The position numbers and the translations under genes are program-made. Shown in pieces: positions 53,880-64,000 of a stretch of 64,000 nucleotides of DNA. This DNA is from Euptelea pleiosperma (lineage: Eukaryota; Streptophyta; Magnoliopsida; Ranunculales; Eupteleaceae): positions 38,082,225-38,146,224 of the forward strand of contig CM068545.1 of assembly GCA_035048495.1 (NCBI GenBank). Reading direction: 5' to 3'. Under the pieces are notes generated by a model. That model made no database searches and had not been told where the DNA came from. It saw nothing but the letters and a program-made list of their open reading frames with translations. The number at the start of each line of letters is the position of its first letter. The stretch's first letter is position 1.

Positions 53880-54930
53880 TGATACATAACATAACTAGGG
53901 GGAATACTTGTTACGTTAGATACCGTTAAAATGCTGAAAAAAATAACGACCATTATTTTTTGAAAAAATAAAGCGTTTGTTATTGTCTGTTTGGGGGGGC
54001 GATACCCTTTACATTATATACCGTTAAAAGGCTGAAAAAATAACGACCGTTTTTCCGTTATAACGAAAATAGCGACCATTATTTTCTGAAAATATTTGTG
54101 AAAAAATAAAGCGTATGTTATTGTCCGTTTGGGGGGTGATACCCGTTACGTTATATACCATTAAAATGCTGAAAAAAAATCATTATAACGAAAATAATGA
54201 CCATTATTTTCTAAATAAAAATTTTAAAAAATAAAGTGTTCGTTAGTCCGTTTGGGGTGTAGGCGATACCCGGTACTTTATATATTGTTAAAATGCTGAA
54301 AAAAAAAAGAAATGGCCATTATTAATTTTTCATTATAATGAAAATAACGACCATTATTTTTTTTAAAAATTTGTGAAAAAATAAGGCGTCTGTTATTGCC
54401 CGTTTGGGAGGGGGGGGAGGGGGTGATACCCGCTACGTTAAATACCGTTAAAATGCTGAAAAAAATAACGACCATTATTTTCTAAAAAAATTTGTGAAAA
54501 ATAAAGCACCTGTTATTGTCCATTTGGGTTGGGGGGCGATACCCGTTACGTTTTATACCGTTAAAATGCTGAAACAAATAACAGTCGTTATTTTCTGTTA
54601 TAACAAAAATAACAACCATTATTTTTTGAAAAAAAATTGTTAGAAAATAAAGTGTCCGTTATTGTCCGTTGGGGGGGGGGGTACCTGTTACGTTATATAC
54701 CATTAAAATGTTGGAAAAAAAAAGAATGGCCGTATTTTTCCATTATAACGAAAATAACGACCATTACTTTCTGAAAAAATAAAGCGTCTATTATTGTCCG
54801 TTTGGAGAGGGGGATACCCGTTACATTATATACCGTTAAAATGTTGAAAAAAATAATGGTCGTTATTTTCGTTATTTTGAAAAAAAAATGTGAAAAAATA
54901 AAGTGTCCGTTATTGTCCTTCTTTTTATTT
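53880..54930. repeat. ~135-bp tandem array with G-runs, about eight units
   Basis: Units carry GTTATTGTCCGTTTGGGGGG (near 53985, 54120, 54245, 54395, 54510, 54660, 54795 and 54910), then GATACCCGTTACGTTATATA, CCGTTAAAATGCTGAAAAAA and AATAACGACCATTATTTTCT plus its inverse. Unit length varies from 115 to 150 bp, mostly by A- and G-run length. Derived from the element type at 5.15-5.5 and 8.95-9.15 kb. Confidence 0.9.
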
Positions 54931-54944
54931 TTGAAAATTTAGAA

Positions 54945-55040
54945 TTCATGTTCAAATATGTGGGGCCCACTTATTAAGGACGAAAAATTTATTTTTTCCG
55001 TACTTAATATGTGGGGGCCCACATTGAAATTCCACATGTC
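54945..55040. repeat. Short inverted repeat with GGGCCCAC arms
   Basis: ATATGTGGGGCCCACTTATT and TACTTAATATGTGGGGGCCC flank an AAAAATTTATTTTTT centre; each GTGGGGCCCAC block is itself near-palindromic. Function unknown. Confidence 0.45.
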
Positions 55041-55044
55041 CGTT

Positions 55045-56613
55045 CTCTTTAACTCAATATACCTAGAAGGGGGTTGATTAGGTATTTAAAATTATTTATA
55101 CCTACACAGTTTTACCGGTCTATGGTAAGGAATAAAATCGTATGCCTTAGTTGTTTGATAAAAGATTATCATAACCGACTCAAATCGAATATACCTCCGT
55201 GGTATTTTTTTTTCGTCGTTTGATCTAATTAGAATATATTGCGGAATAGAAACAACCAATCCCACAAGACAAGAGATTTTTATGTGGAAACCTTAACTAA
55301 GGAAAAATCACGGGACCACGTCCAGACGGAAAGTATAACTAACTGAAAAGTTAAACGAAACAAAGGTTACCTACGCAGCACCGTTGCAAATACAGCTTCC
55401 AACCTTAGCCAAGGCCTACTGCCGATGCATCCACGTCCTCTGAATCAACGCTACGAATCCACGCGCGCCCTTCCAGTCAAGAAGCTTTGTCCGCTTGTTT
55501 AGTTTGGTACACCCCAAACCTACCATGGATTGGCTCCTCCGATCTTAATCCTCAACACTCCCGCCTTTGCAGAAAGTGAAGGATTCAGTACACCCTGAAC
55601 CCTAAGTTGCTCAAATGGTGTTGAGTCATACTGGTACACCCAGGCTACTAGGTCGAATATAGAAGTGGAAAACCTAAGCTGAGGAAATGATCAAGCTCTT
55701 GGCTTTGATCAAGAAGAGAATAAGCTCACAAGATGTGAATGAAAACAAGCTTCTTGCTCTTCGAATGGACACTCTAATAAATATAACATTTTCTTCTCTC
55801 TCTCTAAGATTGAGTCACTCTGTATCTCTGTATGTGTTTAGAAGGCATAGAAGGGTTCTATTTATAGAATTCCAAAACCCTGAGTCGTGTAGAACATGGG
55901 ATGATGGAACCAAGAATTTCGGATCTGAGAAAGACCAATTCTGTGCATGGTCCAATCGATTATACACTGGGTCCGATCGATTGGGCCATGTCCAATCGAT
56001 TGGGCTTAATAAGATTTCTGTTCCGAAGGCACCAATCGATTACACAGAGTCTCCAATCGATTTGACTTAGAAAAGTTTGTCCTGAAGGCTCCAATCGATT
56101 TCACAGAGTCTCCAATCGATTTGACTCAGATAGGTTTCTATCCCGAAGGCTCCAATCGATTCCACAGAGTCTCCAATCGATTGAGCTGAAATAAGTTTCT
56201 GCCTCATAGTTTCCAATCGATTATACAGAGTATCCAATCGATTGGGCTGTGTCAAATCGATTGAACTATCACATTAGTCAATTTAATTGACTTAGACTCG
56301 GGTTTGTCAAATGACTAAGTTTGACCATTATATTTTTGTTCATTTTAGCCAACTCCTATGGCCACTAAGTCATTTACCATTATAATCGAGCGTACACGAT
56401 TGTTAACTGACAAAATGGCAGTTACTCATATGACTCATGTCGTCAACCCTCTGATTCTTGCTATCTCTATCTTTTAGTCTTCATGTAGTTGGCGAAATAT
56501 GTGTATCACGACATCTTCACACTACACTAGTGCTTGTAGGAACGGTTACAAGAATATTTTTATGTCAAACAGAATCTTTGCCAAATTGAATATGAAAATA
56601 TTCCTTAGACACA
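55045..56613 (-). mobile_element. LTR-like repeat family B, copy 3 (most complete, minus)
   Basis: In minus orientation it starts TGTGTCTAAGGAATATTTTC (56613) and ends AACCCCCTTCTAGG (about 55064) plus GTATATTGAGTTAAAGAGAA. It has the CAATCGATTG cluster, TATA (CTATTTATAG at 55858-55867), CTTGGCTAAGG blocks and TTACGTGG-type sequence as in copies 1 and 2. About 1.57 kb and no coding capacity. The ORFs here cross repeats and do not encode known domains. Confidence 0.68.
55948..56262. promoter_or_regulatory. Twelve CAATCGATTG-type sites in family B U3
   Basis: TCCAATCGATT(G/T/A/C) recurs near 55951, 55974, 55991, 56032, 56053, 56092, 56112, 56151, 56171, 56213, 56231 and 56249. From 55991 on, sites fall in pairs about 20 bp apart, the pairs about 60 bp apart. 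They lie about 90-400 bp upstream of the LTR TATA. The same sites, fewer in number, are in copies 1 (27475-27510) and 2 (30805-30930 and 32525-32705). A transcription-factor array is inferred. Confidence 0.6.
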
Positions 56614-56619
56614 TATTTT

Positions 56620-57070
56620 TTGCTTTCTTAAGTGAGCATGCGCGTGAACCAAATGGTGGTATATATGAACAATGTGTAAATTTTAGTTTAGTGCGAACCA
56701 AACGCAAGAAAATAGTATGGGTGCATACGTACCAAACAGCCCTTAGTTTCCTATTGTAAGGGAAACACTCACAGGGAAAGAATAATCAAGAGAATTTACA
56801 ATTGTTTCCAAGTACAGAAAATCTCAACTAGACGCCTAACATAAGGCAATAGCCGCAATATAGATCTTAACCATATCGGGATGAAGATCTTCATCCGTAC
56901 GTGACTGTTGTAGTCTGCACATGTGAGCCATGCGACCGTGTGGTCCGTGAGAGTCTTCAGCATGTGTGGGAGAGAGATTCTCAATAATTAGGAGGCTATA
57001 ATCAGTAAATCTATCCCTAAGTGGCTCCTGAATGATTTGCTCCAATGGAGCACGTAGATCAGATATCGGA
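56620..57070. other. No recognised gene; possible minus-strand ORF
   Basis: A minus-strand frame (57120-56836) reads PLEQIIQEPLRDRFTDYSLL and similar but matches no family I know and overlaps the next foldback element. No promoter or splice signals are convincing. Confidence 0.2.
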
Positions 57071-57073
57071 AAG

Positions 57074-57546
57074 GCTCTGAGATGCCCTTTGCGTTTTATC
57101 CAATGGCCGCGATGTAACAAGCTGTAACGCTTAAGCTAGCTAGCACCATTTTTGCTACTCACCATTTCCATCTGGGCCCACTGACCGCATGGATGTTTAG
57201 CCCACCCCTTCGTAGACATTCATACCAAAAATCAGCTTGTTTTATAACTTTTAGCCGTTGGTTTTAGTACTAAAAAAAAAAATGGTCGAATTCTACGGCT
57301 AGAATCAAGCCGTAAAAAGTACTAAAATCTGATGGTTAGAGATTACCAGTCATGGTGATTTTTGGTGTGTATATCCACCAAGGGTGGGCTAAACATCCAT
57401 GCGGTCAGTGGGGACCAGTTGGCATCGTCGAGTAACAAAAATGGTGCTAGAAGGCGTAAGCTACAGCTTGTTACATTGCCAATCTTTATCCAAAACTCAA
57501 TCCTTCTTCTGGATAAAACTCAAAAGGCATCTGACGCCCCCAAAAG
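57074..57546. mobile_element. Foldback element with a core-hairpin centre and a third kind of arm
   Basis: Arms: GAGATGCCCTTTGCGTTTTA, then ATGTAACAAGCTGTA and CTAGCACCATTTTTGCTACTC on the left. On the right: GAGTAACAAAAATGGTGCTAG, CAGCTTGTTACAT, GATAAAACTCAAAAGGCATC. The right arm carries a ~28-bp extra stretch that repeats a TTATCCA block. The centre is GACCGCATGGATGTTTAGCC with the inverse GGCTAAACATCCATGCGGTC, the core-hairpin motif. No ORF. Confidence 0.75.
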
Positions 57547-58125
57547 AAGGATCGTCTGTCATGATATGGTGCTTCACTGCCGCACTTCACGGCCAAAACT
57601 AACCATTCTAATTAGCTGAATATCGATTGTAAGTTGGTCTATAAAATATGAGATTCGATAGATCTAGTAGTTCAGCCCAGATCAATTGATATCATGGTTG
57701 AAAATCTCCGGATCGGAGGCTGGATTGGTGGGCGCCAATCCCACCATTCAATAAGGATCACATCCAAGATCACCCAAATAAAAAACCAACATGAATGAAG
57801 ATCACAATCGTTTGTTTTGTTCAGTTAGACAGTGAAGAAAAATCGTGCAAATGATCTAAACAGATCTACAGATTGTATGTGGTTTCGATTTTCAATCGTC
57901 TGATCGCATTGAACAAGTGGGTCCTGCCAAGCACACCCTCAAACTCTGTAATTTTTCACTCTTTTTCTCAAACTCCACAAGATGGCAACGGGCAAATACT
58001 ATTTAAGCCCTGCTTGGCATCTGTATGTTGTTTCCAGGAAAATGTTTGAAATGAAAAACATTTGTTGGGAAAATATTCGTACAGTTTGGGAGGGGAGAGC
58101 TGTTGGGGAGACAAAAGGTCCATCT
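57547..58125. other. Intergenic, no recognised feature
   Basis: Unique-looking sequence without coding potential, repeats or clear signals. Confidence 0.3.
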
Positions 58126-58129
58126 TTTG

Positions 58130-58320
58130 GGGTAAATGGTTGTTTAATTAACATGGTATCAAAGCCTTAAGGCCTAGGAGGTCGCAGGTTCAAGTCTCCA
58201 GCTGAGTATATTCCTGCTAAGAGGGCGTGTTAGCTGATGGTGTACATGTGTTCTCGCACATATATCCGTTGGTATACATAGTTGTTTCACAACCACTTTT
58301 AGGCAAAAAAAAAAAAGAGA
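58130..58320 (+). mobile_element. SINE-like sequence, or a copia leader relic
   Basis: ACATGGTATCAAAGCC followed by GGTCGCAGGTTCAAGTCTCC (a good B box) and, after ~110 bp, a run of twelve A. This could be a pol III SINE with its tail. GGTATCAAAGCC also resembles a copia PBS. No target duplication is certain. Confidence 0.4.
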
Positions 58321-58693
58321 CATTAGACCACTTTTTGGCAAAAAATGATTGGGTCTAATGCAAATATTTGTTGGATGTTTGCTTCACCCAAGCACATGCA
58401 AAAATTTGTAGTGCTACCAAGCAAGGCCTTGGTTTCATCAAAACAAACAATTTTTCAAATGAAGAAACTTGGGAATGATCAAATGAGCCAAAGATAACAC
58501 AGACCTCGTCCATTTCTCCTAATAAAAACACAAGTCGTTCATTAGAAAGTGGTAGAGATTACATGGCTTCAAGCCAAAAGTAGGGTCTCATATACAACCC
58601 TAAAACAAGAGCTACCACTAATTGTTTTATTCAATTCCTCCCTACATTCTCTAAAACACTACTCCTCCCATCTTATTCCAACTCCAAACTCCT

Positions 58694-59209
58694 TCAATGG
58701 ATCCTGCAAAAATATAAAATTGAAATTAACATTACTTATACATGCAATTACTTAAAAAAAATCCTTAAATCTTGCCTTTTTTCTCTAAACAAAGTTCAAC
58801 TCCAGCAGTCCAACAATGGCAGAAAGATAGACCATAGAGAATGCCATGATAGGTACAATACTTACGTTTCACAGTTGGTGCTGATGGAGACGGGGAACCC
58901 AACTTTGATGTTGCAAGAAGTTGGAATCTGGCTCAAGAACTTATCCTGCACACCTGCGAAGGATTTAACGCCGTTCTTCAAGCAACGGCAGATAGTCTTC
59001 TTATCATTAACGGATTTCACACTTTGAGCGAGCTCTTGCAGTCCACTGCAGCATGCTGGGGTTGGCTTTGGAGCCTTACCCGTCGCGAACATCACACATG
59101 ACGCTGCCTTTATGTCAACGGTGCTGCACGATATGGTGGCCTCATTTACATTGGCAAGGAAGAAGAGGATAGAGAGGAGGAGGAAGAGAGTGAAGGAGAT
59201 GTTCTTCAT
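58694..59209 (-). CDS. Non-specific lipid transfer protein, type 1, 2 exons, 117 aa
   Basis: A small secreted protein that binds lipids in a hydrophobic tunnel in the cell wall or apoplast; family members act in cuticle formation and defence. Exons: 59209-58866 and 58703-58694. The start is [20 protein letters not shown] at 59209; an upstream in-frame Met (59245) would put 12 extra residues before the signal peptide and is less likely. The signal peptide ends about residue 24. All eight cysteines are present with type-1 spacing: C28, C38, C53-C54, C74-x-C76, C99, C113. The second exon adds only the last bases (AC|G ATC CAT TGA, ...CETIH). An intron just before the stop is characteristic of plant nsLTP genes. 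Without splicing, the donor GTAAGT itself supplies TAA, ending ...CET. Confidence 0.93.
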
Positions 59210-59310
59210 GATGGCTAACAAACTTATAACGTTATTAACTACCACGAGCTATTCTTCTTCTCTCTTGGAGGGGTTTGTGTTTGTGGAATTGTTTGGGTGT
59301 TGTGGGTTTA

Positions 59311-59317
59311 TTATATA
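59311..59317 (-). promoter_or_regulatory. TATA box of the lipid transfer protein gene
   Basis: TATATAA on the minus strand, 102 bp upstream of the ATG, within CTCTATATAATAAACC. Spacing fits a plant core promoter with a ~70-base leader. Confidence 0.65.
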
Positions 59318-59419
59318 GAGGGATTTGCAGCATTGGGCTTTGGAAGTTTGATTTTTTCAATGCTATCTGGTCGAGAGTTGCAGACTTGCAGGTTTTTCTT
59401 CCATTGGGAATGGTGACCA

Positions 59420-60925
59420 ATTTAAGCTTTTTAATGTTTTCTTTGGTAAATTCACGAGCAAAATTCAGAGTTTGGGTTCATGCATGAGCCAGTAGAACTT
59501 TGCTACGTGATTTGTGCCATCTAAGTCTTTTTGGTTTTGGAAAATTTGACTTCTCACGTGAAATTTGGAACCCCCCCCCGCAAATTCGTTATCACAATCA
59601 CATCATCTAGGCCCTTCACGGATCCCGAGGCATAATTTATGGGATACATCGTGTGAAGTGAAACAAAACTTATAACATGGTGCAACGGAAATCCAAAATA
59701 TTATATTGTACATTTTTGTAAATTTTTAAACTTTTTATATTTTTCTATAAACTTCAGTAATTAGTCTTTTAAATCACCCTATTTCGATTTGTAACGAGAC
59801 TAATATGATTTTTATAAGTCGGGTTATTCTGATTTCTTTGTGCGGAAATTTGAATCTTGAACTTATTTAAATTCTTGTTTTTGGTAAAATGGACCCTAAT
59901 GACTGAAGTTTGACTAAAATTAATTTAATGTTGACTTTTGTCTATTATATGTGTTTTCATCTAAATTGAACTTGTTTGATGAGGGATAGTAATATTATTC
60001 ATGTACGTTCGATGTCTGTTTTGCCAACCCTTCAAAGATCCATTTTTCAGACATGGGTATGCATATATATAATCTGTTTTTATTGTTGATTTTTTATTGT
60101 TATGGTTAACAATGTACTGGATGATAGCGTTTACGTTTAGGGGGTTTGTTTTTCATGATTGGTTTTCTCAAATGGTCAGTTTTCATTGTGGGTTTCTCTT
60201 TTTTCTGTTGTTAATCTCTTAATTATCACTCTAAACAGGGTCGAATGGCAAAATAGGATTCATGTTGCCGACCCCAAACATTTGGGATAGAGTGGCGTAG
60301 AAGACGATGATGATAAATATCTTAATTATCAGTTTTGCCTAGTGGGTTGTCAATTTAAATGATTATTTTTGTCTAGAGAGATCGGGTTTCGATATAGATG
60401 GCGTTTTTTTGTGGTTAATGATTGGTTTTTTTTAGTGGGATTTTGCGATTCTCATGATTGATACGTTTATTTATCTGTTCTATTCAACGATTTTTAATGG
60501 TTTTCAAGTGCGTGTTTTCTAACTTTTTGGACTAATGTGTTTGGTTAATTTGGTCAGATACTTGAACTCATTTGTTGTAATCTCTTTCAGATACAGTGTT
60601 TAGTCTTTCTCTGTTAACATATTCATTCTTGAATTAATGCATCTGTCAAACTAATGCTTTAAAAGTACTGGGCTAATGGTTATTCTGACTAATTGTATAC
60701 AACTTACATTTGTTGCATCTGCGACTTAATCAGTCGTTTAGATCGGCTTCTTTTCTTGATTGTGTTCTTTATTTTTGACATTCAAATTTTCAATTTGCTG
60801 AATAATCCATAATGCAAGGTCTGGTTTTTTCTTTTTTCCACCCAGATCATTAAACTTTACAGTTTATTTGGTGAAGAAAAATTAGCTTGTGATAATTGAA
60901 GCCGTGGTATATGCTTTCACAAAGT
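59420..60925. other. Intergenic or 5' intron region, T-rich
   Basis: T-rich plus strand with several TTTTCAG-like acceptors (e.g. 60055), consistent with intron or promoter sequence of the sulfurtransferase-like gene on the plus strand. I cannot find a first exon encoding a transit peptide here. Confidence 0.25.
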
Positions 60926-60926
60926 T

Positions 60927-61189
60927 TTGGCTACTTCATGCCATTCATGTGGTTTCTTTTCCTTCTTCCATTTTTGTGGCCGAGTTCCCTTCATTTACAG
61001 AGGAAATCATTTCAGACAGGTTGGTCCTGCCTCTTTGGTGTCTACAACCTCTGGTTTGGTTCGTTGTGCTACAGATTCTTCAGAAAGTGGAGCAAAAGCT
61101 ACTTTTGCAACTCAATCTATGTCTACTAATGAACCTGTTGTTTTTGTTGATTGGCTGTATATACTAATCTCAGGAAGCCTGATGTTAAG
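60927..61189 (+). pseudogene. Mercaptopyruvate/thiosulfate sulfurtransferase (STR1-type) exon, frameshifted or partial
   Basis: Frame 61017-61161 reads VGPASLVSTTSGLVRC...ATFATQSMSTNEPVVFVDWLY. Then, two bases out of frame, TNLRKPDVK ends at a possible donor AAG|GTGCCT (61189/61190). The STNEPVVxVDWL(H)xNLRxPDxK block begins the first rhodanese domain of plant STR1/MST1, a sulfurtransferase of mitochondria and cytosol that moves sulfur from 3-mercaptopyruvate. An extra AT (TATAT where one TAT is expected, about 61158-61164) breaks the frame. The next block (LDASWYMP) is not found in the remaining 2.8 kb. So this is a pseudogene fragment, a gene with a very long intron running off the window plus an assembly error, or a truncated copy. 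The start is unclear: no ATG opens this frame, and a TTTCAG acceptor lies at 61015. Confidence 0.6.
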
Positions 61190-62084
61190 GTGCCTTCTCA
61201 TTACTACTGTATCTTTCATTCTGAATCTCCTTGTGCTCAAGCGATTTAATTCTTTCGATCATCTTCTAAACTTAGTTCTTTTTTAGAGCATGGAAGAACT
61301 TATTGGCTTTTCTTTATTATATCCAGATGAAGAGATAGAAAATGCACCAAATATCATGAATCCTACTTTAATTATATATAGCTTGCTGCTTGATGGAGAA
61401 ACTGAGTATGTGTTGCAACTATAAGGGAGGAAATATAAAGTAGATATTTGAATGAGGTTGGTATAAACAATAGAAATTCAACAGATTTTTAGCTTTTTTT
61501 TTTTAAGGAATTCTAAAATCATATAAGATACTTCAAATTTGAAATTTGAAATTTGAAGTGCGACTTCTTTTCAGAGAAAGATAAGGAAACTCATCTTTCG
61601 GTTCTGTTTACTAGAAAATACAAAGGGAGTGTTTGGGCATGATTCCAAAGTGGAGGGTCCATTAATTTAAAAGAAACTAATTGAATCTTTCAATTTGTTG
61701 AAATCAAGTGTTAAGGATGTTGCTTTTATTACGTTTCATGGGTTCTTCTCAACAAGCAAAGTAGTTATATCACATGTTTTGGGTTATGCTATTGCAGGGA
61801 TTGGGTGCAGTGATTTTGGAGTTATTTTCTCAGTGGGAGTGGTGATGATTCTTTGCATTGTGTATAACATCTTTATTAGCCATATGTTTTGTGATAACTC
61901 AATAGAAGGTCATTATACATCTTTTTTTTTTTCTAGGTTGGGTGTTTTGATGTAGGATGGGCCCAAATCTTCCAAAACTAAGTTGTTGGTTTGTTGTACA
62001 AGAACTATTAAGGTTCAAAAATCCTCCAAATTGAAAGAATAGGTTGTAGTAGCATCTATATAACCAGGACACTGCACTTTTAGG
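61190..62084. other. Non-coding, no recognised feature
   Basis: Sequence downstream of the sulfurtransferase-like exon. Contains a short palindromic run, TTCAAATTTGAAATTTGAA, near 61531. No further rhodanese coding blocks are seen in any frame. Confidence 0.3.
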
Positions 62085-62410
62085 GTTTTTGCTGTGTCGG
62101 ACACCCGGACACTCGTGTCGACATTTCCCGACACACGTCTAGACACTTACGGCCGTGTCACCCCTTGCTTTAATAATTTCTAATATAAAATTGATTTCTA
62201 AAAGCGGGTAGGCATGCGTTCCATCCTCCATACAATAATAAACTAATAGATATTTTCTGCTTTATTTTTTATTTTTTATTATTTTGTTAATAATTTTAAG
62301 CATTCATATATATTAATATATTTTAATAAATATATGCACGGGCGTGTCTCCGTATCGGATTTTTTTAGATTGCCGTGTTGGACACCTCGTATCCGTATCA
62401 GTGTAGAGCA
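62085..62410. mobile_element. Inverted-repeat element with GTGTCGGACAC-type ends
   Basis: The left side has GCTGTGTCGGACACCCGGAC, CGTGTCGACATTTCCCGACA. The right side has GGGCGTGTCTCCGTATCGG, GCCGTGTTGGACACCTCG, GTATCAGTGTAGAGC. The two sides are imperfect inversions around an AT-rich centre. GACAC motifs at 14.31-14.36 and 17.74-18.21 kb in HEMC introns may be relatives. Boundaries are uncertain. Confidence 0.45.
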
Positions 62411-63260
62411 GCAAAAAGAAGGACAAGACAGGAATAAGAGTAACAGAAGGTTGTATGGTCTACTAAAAACCCAAAAAGAACTCAATTCTTAGTAATAGTA
62501 TCAAAACCCTTCACACATAACACTTCATATATAGACCTTTAATAAACTCCAAAGTGACTTAAAATACAATTTCCCTAATCCTATTTCAATTACAAACTAA
62601 TTAACTTCTACACTAGACAACCCCAATTATACTAAGACTTTGAAAATTCTAATTAAGACTTCTATAAACCTCATTAAAAATTCTAGGTTGACAAAATGTA
62701 GACTTTGGAAAACCACCTTGAGCCTTACACTTCATTTTGTTGGTGATTGGGTTGAATATCAACTCCAATCATACCAAAGTTAAGGCTGTAGTTAGTGTAG
62801 GAACATCCACCTTAACAATTGCTTTGTTCATCAATGCAAGATTCTCCAGTTGCTTGAACCATAATTTTCCATGGTTTTGGGGGAAATTCCTTATGTCTCA
62901 ATAGTTTGTGCATATACCTTTCGAAAACTATTGTCAACCTTGCTGAGCTTGTTGTGCTTGTTCTATATCCTGCATTTGTTGTTTTACCACTATTCCACAC
63001 TTTGAAATTTGCCTAAAATTTAGTTAAGTTCTTCTTCACCATGGCTGTTGTTGTGGCTTTCTGTTTGGGAGATTACAAGAGTGAGCTTTCAACTTCATAG
63101 ATCCACAAATCGGCTCTCCGGGTGCCCACTGTTTTTCGACCATAAACACCTTCCGATGAGAAGGGGGATCCCGGGTAGGAGTGATCATGGCCGTTTACTC
63201 CATGTGATCTGTGCAACAACTTAAAGTAAGAAAACATTAATAAAATAGTGCCCATCATCA
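62411..63260. other. Unassigned; possible retroelement debris
   Basis: Minus-strand frames such as ARLTIVFERYMHKLLRHKEF (62.9 kb) are short and unrecognised. The position next to copia protease sequence suggests gag or leader remains, but no diagnostic motif is seen. Confidence 0.2.
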
Positions 63261-63269
63261 CATCTTTAA

Positions 63270-64000
63270 ACCATTCATGAGATAAAAGGAAAGAAACAGA
63301 AAGAACACAACGGTTTTATGTAGTTCACTGCCAAGAAGGAAGTTGCTTCCATAGTTCAATGGGAACCAATTCACTATTCAGAAATGTCTATGTGGACTAT
63401 CCATCAAAAGGACTCGACTTACGACTCTCAAGATGTGGAAACCAATTGGAAAGTTTCACATTATAAAACAAACATTGAACTCAACTTAGGGATAACTTGA
63501 GGCAACTTAGAAAGATATGGATATCCCAAGCGAATATGCCATTAAAGAGGAGAAACACTTGTATTCAACGCAAATGTTGGAGTTAGTTCACCCAAATCCA
63601 AATAATAGAGGCCGTTCCTTTAATGGCTCGAACTAATCACATTCTTCGTCGTGAGATCTTGAAACACACAAGATGGAGAAATGGTTAAGGAACACTGCAA
63701 AGACTTAATAAGTTGACTAACATAAAAAAAATTGAAAAGAAAATCTGGAAGGTACAATATAGAGGCTAAAAGAGTAGCTTGAGCAATGTGAATATCATTT
63801 TTTTCAAGTATTGTAGGAGTAGAGCCATCAACTAACACAATTATGAGATTCAGACAATTGAAAATTAGAAAAGATTGTATACCCAACTTATGAGCATTAT
63901 TGGATCCCGAATCCATGATCCAAGATGATGGAGATTTGGAAACTAAGGATTACATGTATTAGCCAAAGTGGTCGTAGACGGAGAGGAACCATTTATAAGA
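63270..64000 (-). pseudogene. Ty1/copia protease and GAG-pre-integrase fragment
   Basis: On the minus strand: WIMDSGSNNAHKLG (D-S-G protease motif), VDGSTPTILEKNDIHIAQAT, LASILYLPDFLFNFFYVSQL, then CVFQDLTTKNVI and after a stop RNGLYYLDLGE. These are consecutive blocks of copia pol. The gene continues beyond the window's right edge (upstream part). This is a different copy from the one at 46-49 kb: the same domain there has diverged sequence. Confidence 0.85.

Noticed and set aside
55687..56255. ORFs across the family B LTR
   Set aside because: They run through the CAATCGATTG array and LTR non-coding DNA; not conserved between copies.
59210..59245. Upstream Met as start of the lipid transfer protein
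   Set aside because: It would add 12 residues ahead of a complete signal peptide; the Met at 59209 begins the usual K-N-hydrophobic leader.
60889..61167. Other two plus-frame ORFs over the sulfurtransferase exon
   Set aside because: They lack the STNEPVVxVDWL block; shadows of the real frame.

Overview
This is a 64 kb piece of a flowering-plant nuclear chromosome. The evidence is spliced GT-AG genes with plant signatures (a plastid porphobilinogen deaminase, a ZIP metal transporter, an eight-cysteine lipid transfer protein) set in a dense bed of plant transposons: CACTA, Ty3/gypsy Del/Tekay and Tat, Ty1/copia, LINE and SINE remnants, and many foldback or MITE elements. I cannot name the species.

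Layout. 1-3.85 kb: the 3' part of a CACTA transposon carrying sixteen copies of a 179-bp tandem repeat. 3.86-6.1 kb: LTR and repeat fragments. 6.18-7.78 kb (minus): an intact three-exon ZIP zinc/iron transporter, 341 aa. 7.8-12.8 kb: nested small elements (hairpins, hAT-like, a SINE with target duplication, a Tourist MITE, LINE RNase H debris). 13.25-21.57 kb (minus): the complete five-exon HEMC gene, 372 aa, with introns of 1.8 and 4.2 kb that hold LINE and MITE debris. 22.1-24.2 kb: a cluster of hairpin elements, two with 9-bp target duplications. 24.2-33.8 kb: Del LTR, tandem arrays, and two LTR families (called A and B here) nested in each other. 33.82-46.32 kb: a complete but mutated Tat-lineage gypsy element with both LTRs, TAAGC target duplication, PBS, PPT, gag-PR-RT-RNH-INT on the minus strand and a spliced antisense ORF with its own TATA box on the plus strand. 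It sits inside a copia pol gene whose reading frame can be followed across the insertion. 46.3-56.6 kb: the rest of that copia, a second Del-type LTR, a 135-bp tandem array and another family B LTR. 57-64 kb: a foldback element, an intact non-specific lipid transfer protein gene (58.69-59.21 kb, minus), a frameshifted exon of a mercaptopyruvate sulfurtransferase gene, and copia protease debris.

The host genes are unrelated in function: metal uptake, tetrapyrrole (chlorophyll/haem) synthesis, and extracellular lipid binding. I see no operon-like or clustered system. The most unusual material is in the repeats. One approximately 300-bp inverted-repeat core occurs six times, in at least three cases inside unrelated outer arms. 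One of these is a 762-bp MULE-like element with five short perfect or near-perfect palindromes. Two LTR families carry arrays of different palindromic 8-10-mers at the same place upstream of their TATA boxes. All coordinates and splice sites were read by eye; repeat boundaries marked as approximate are so.
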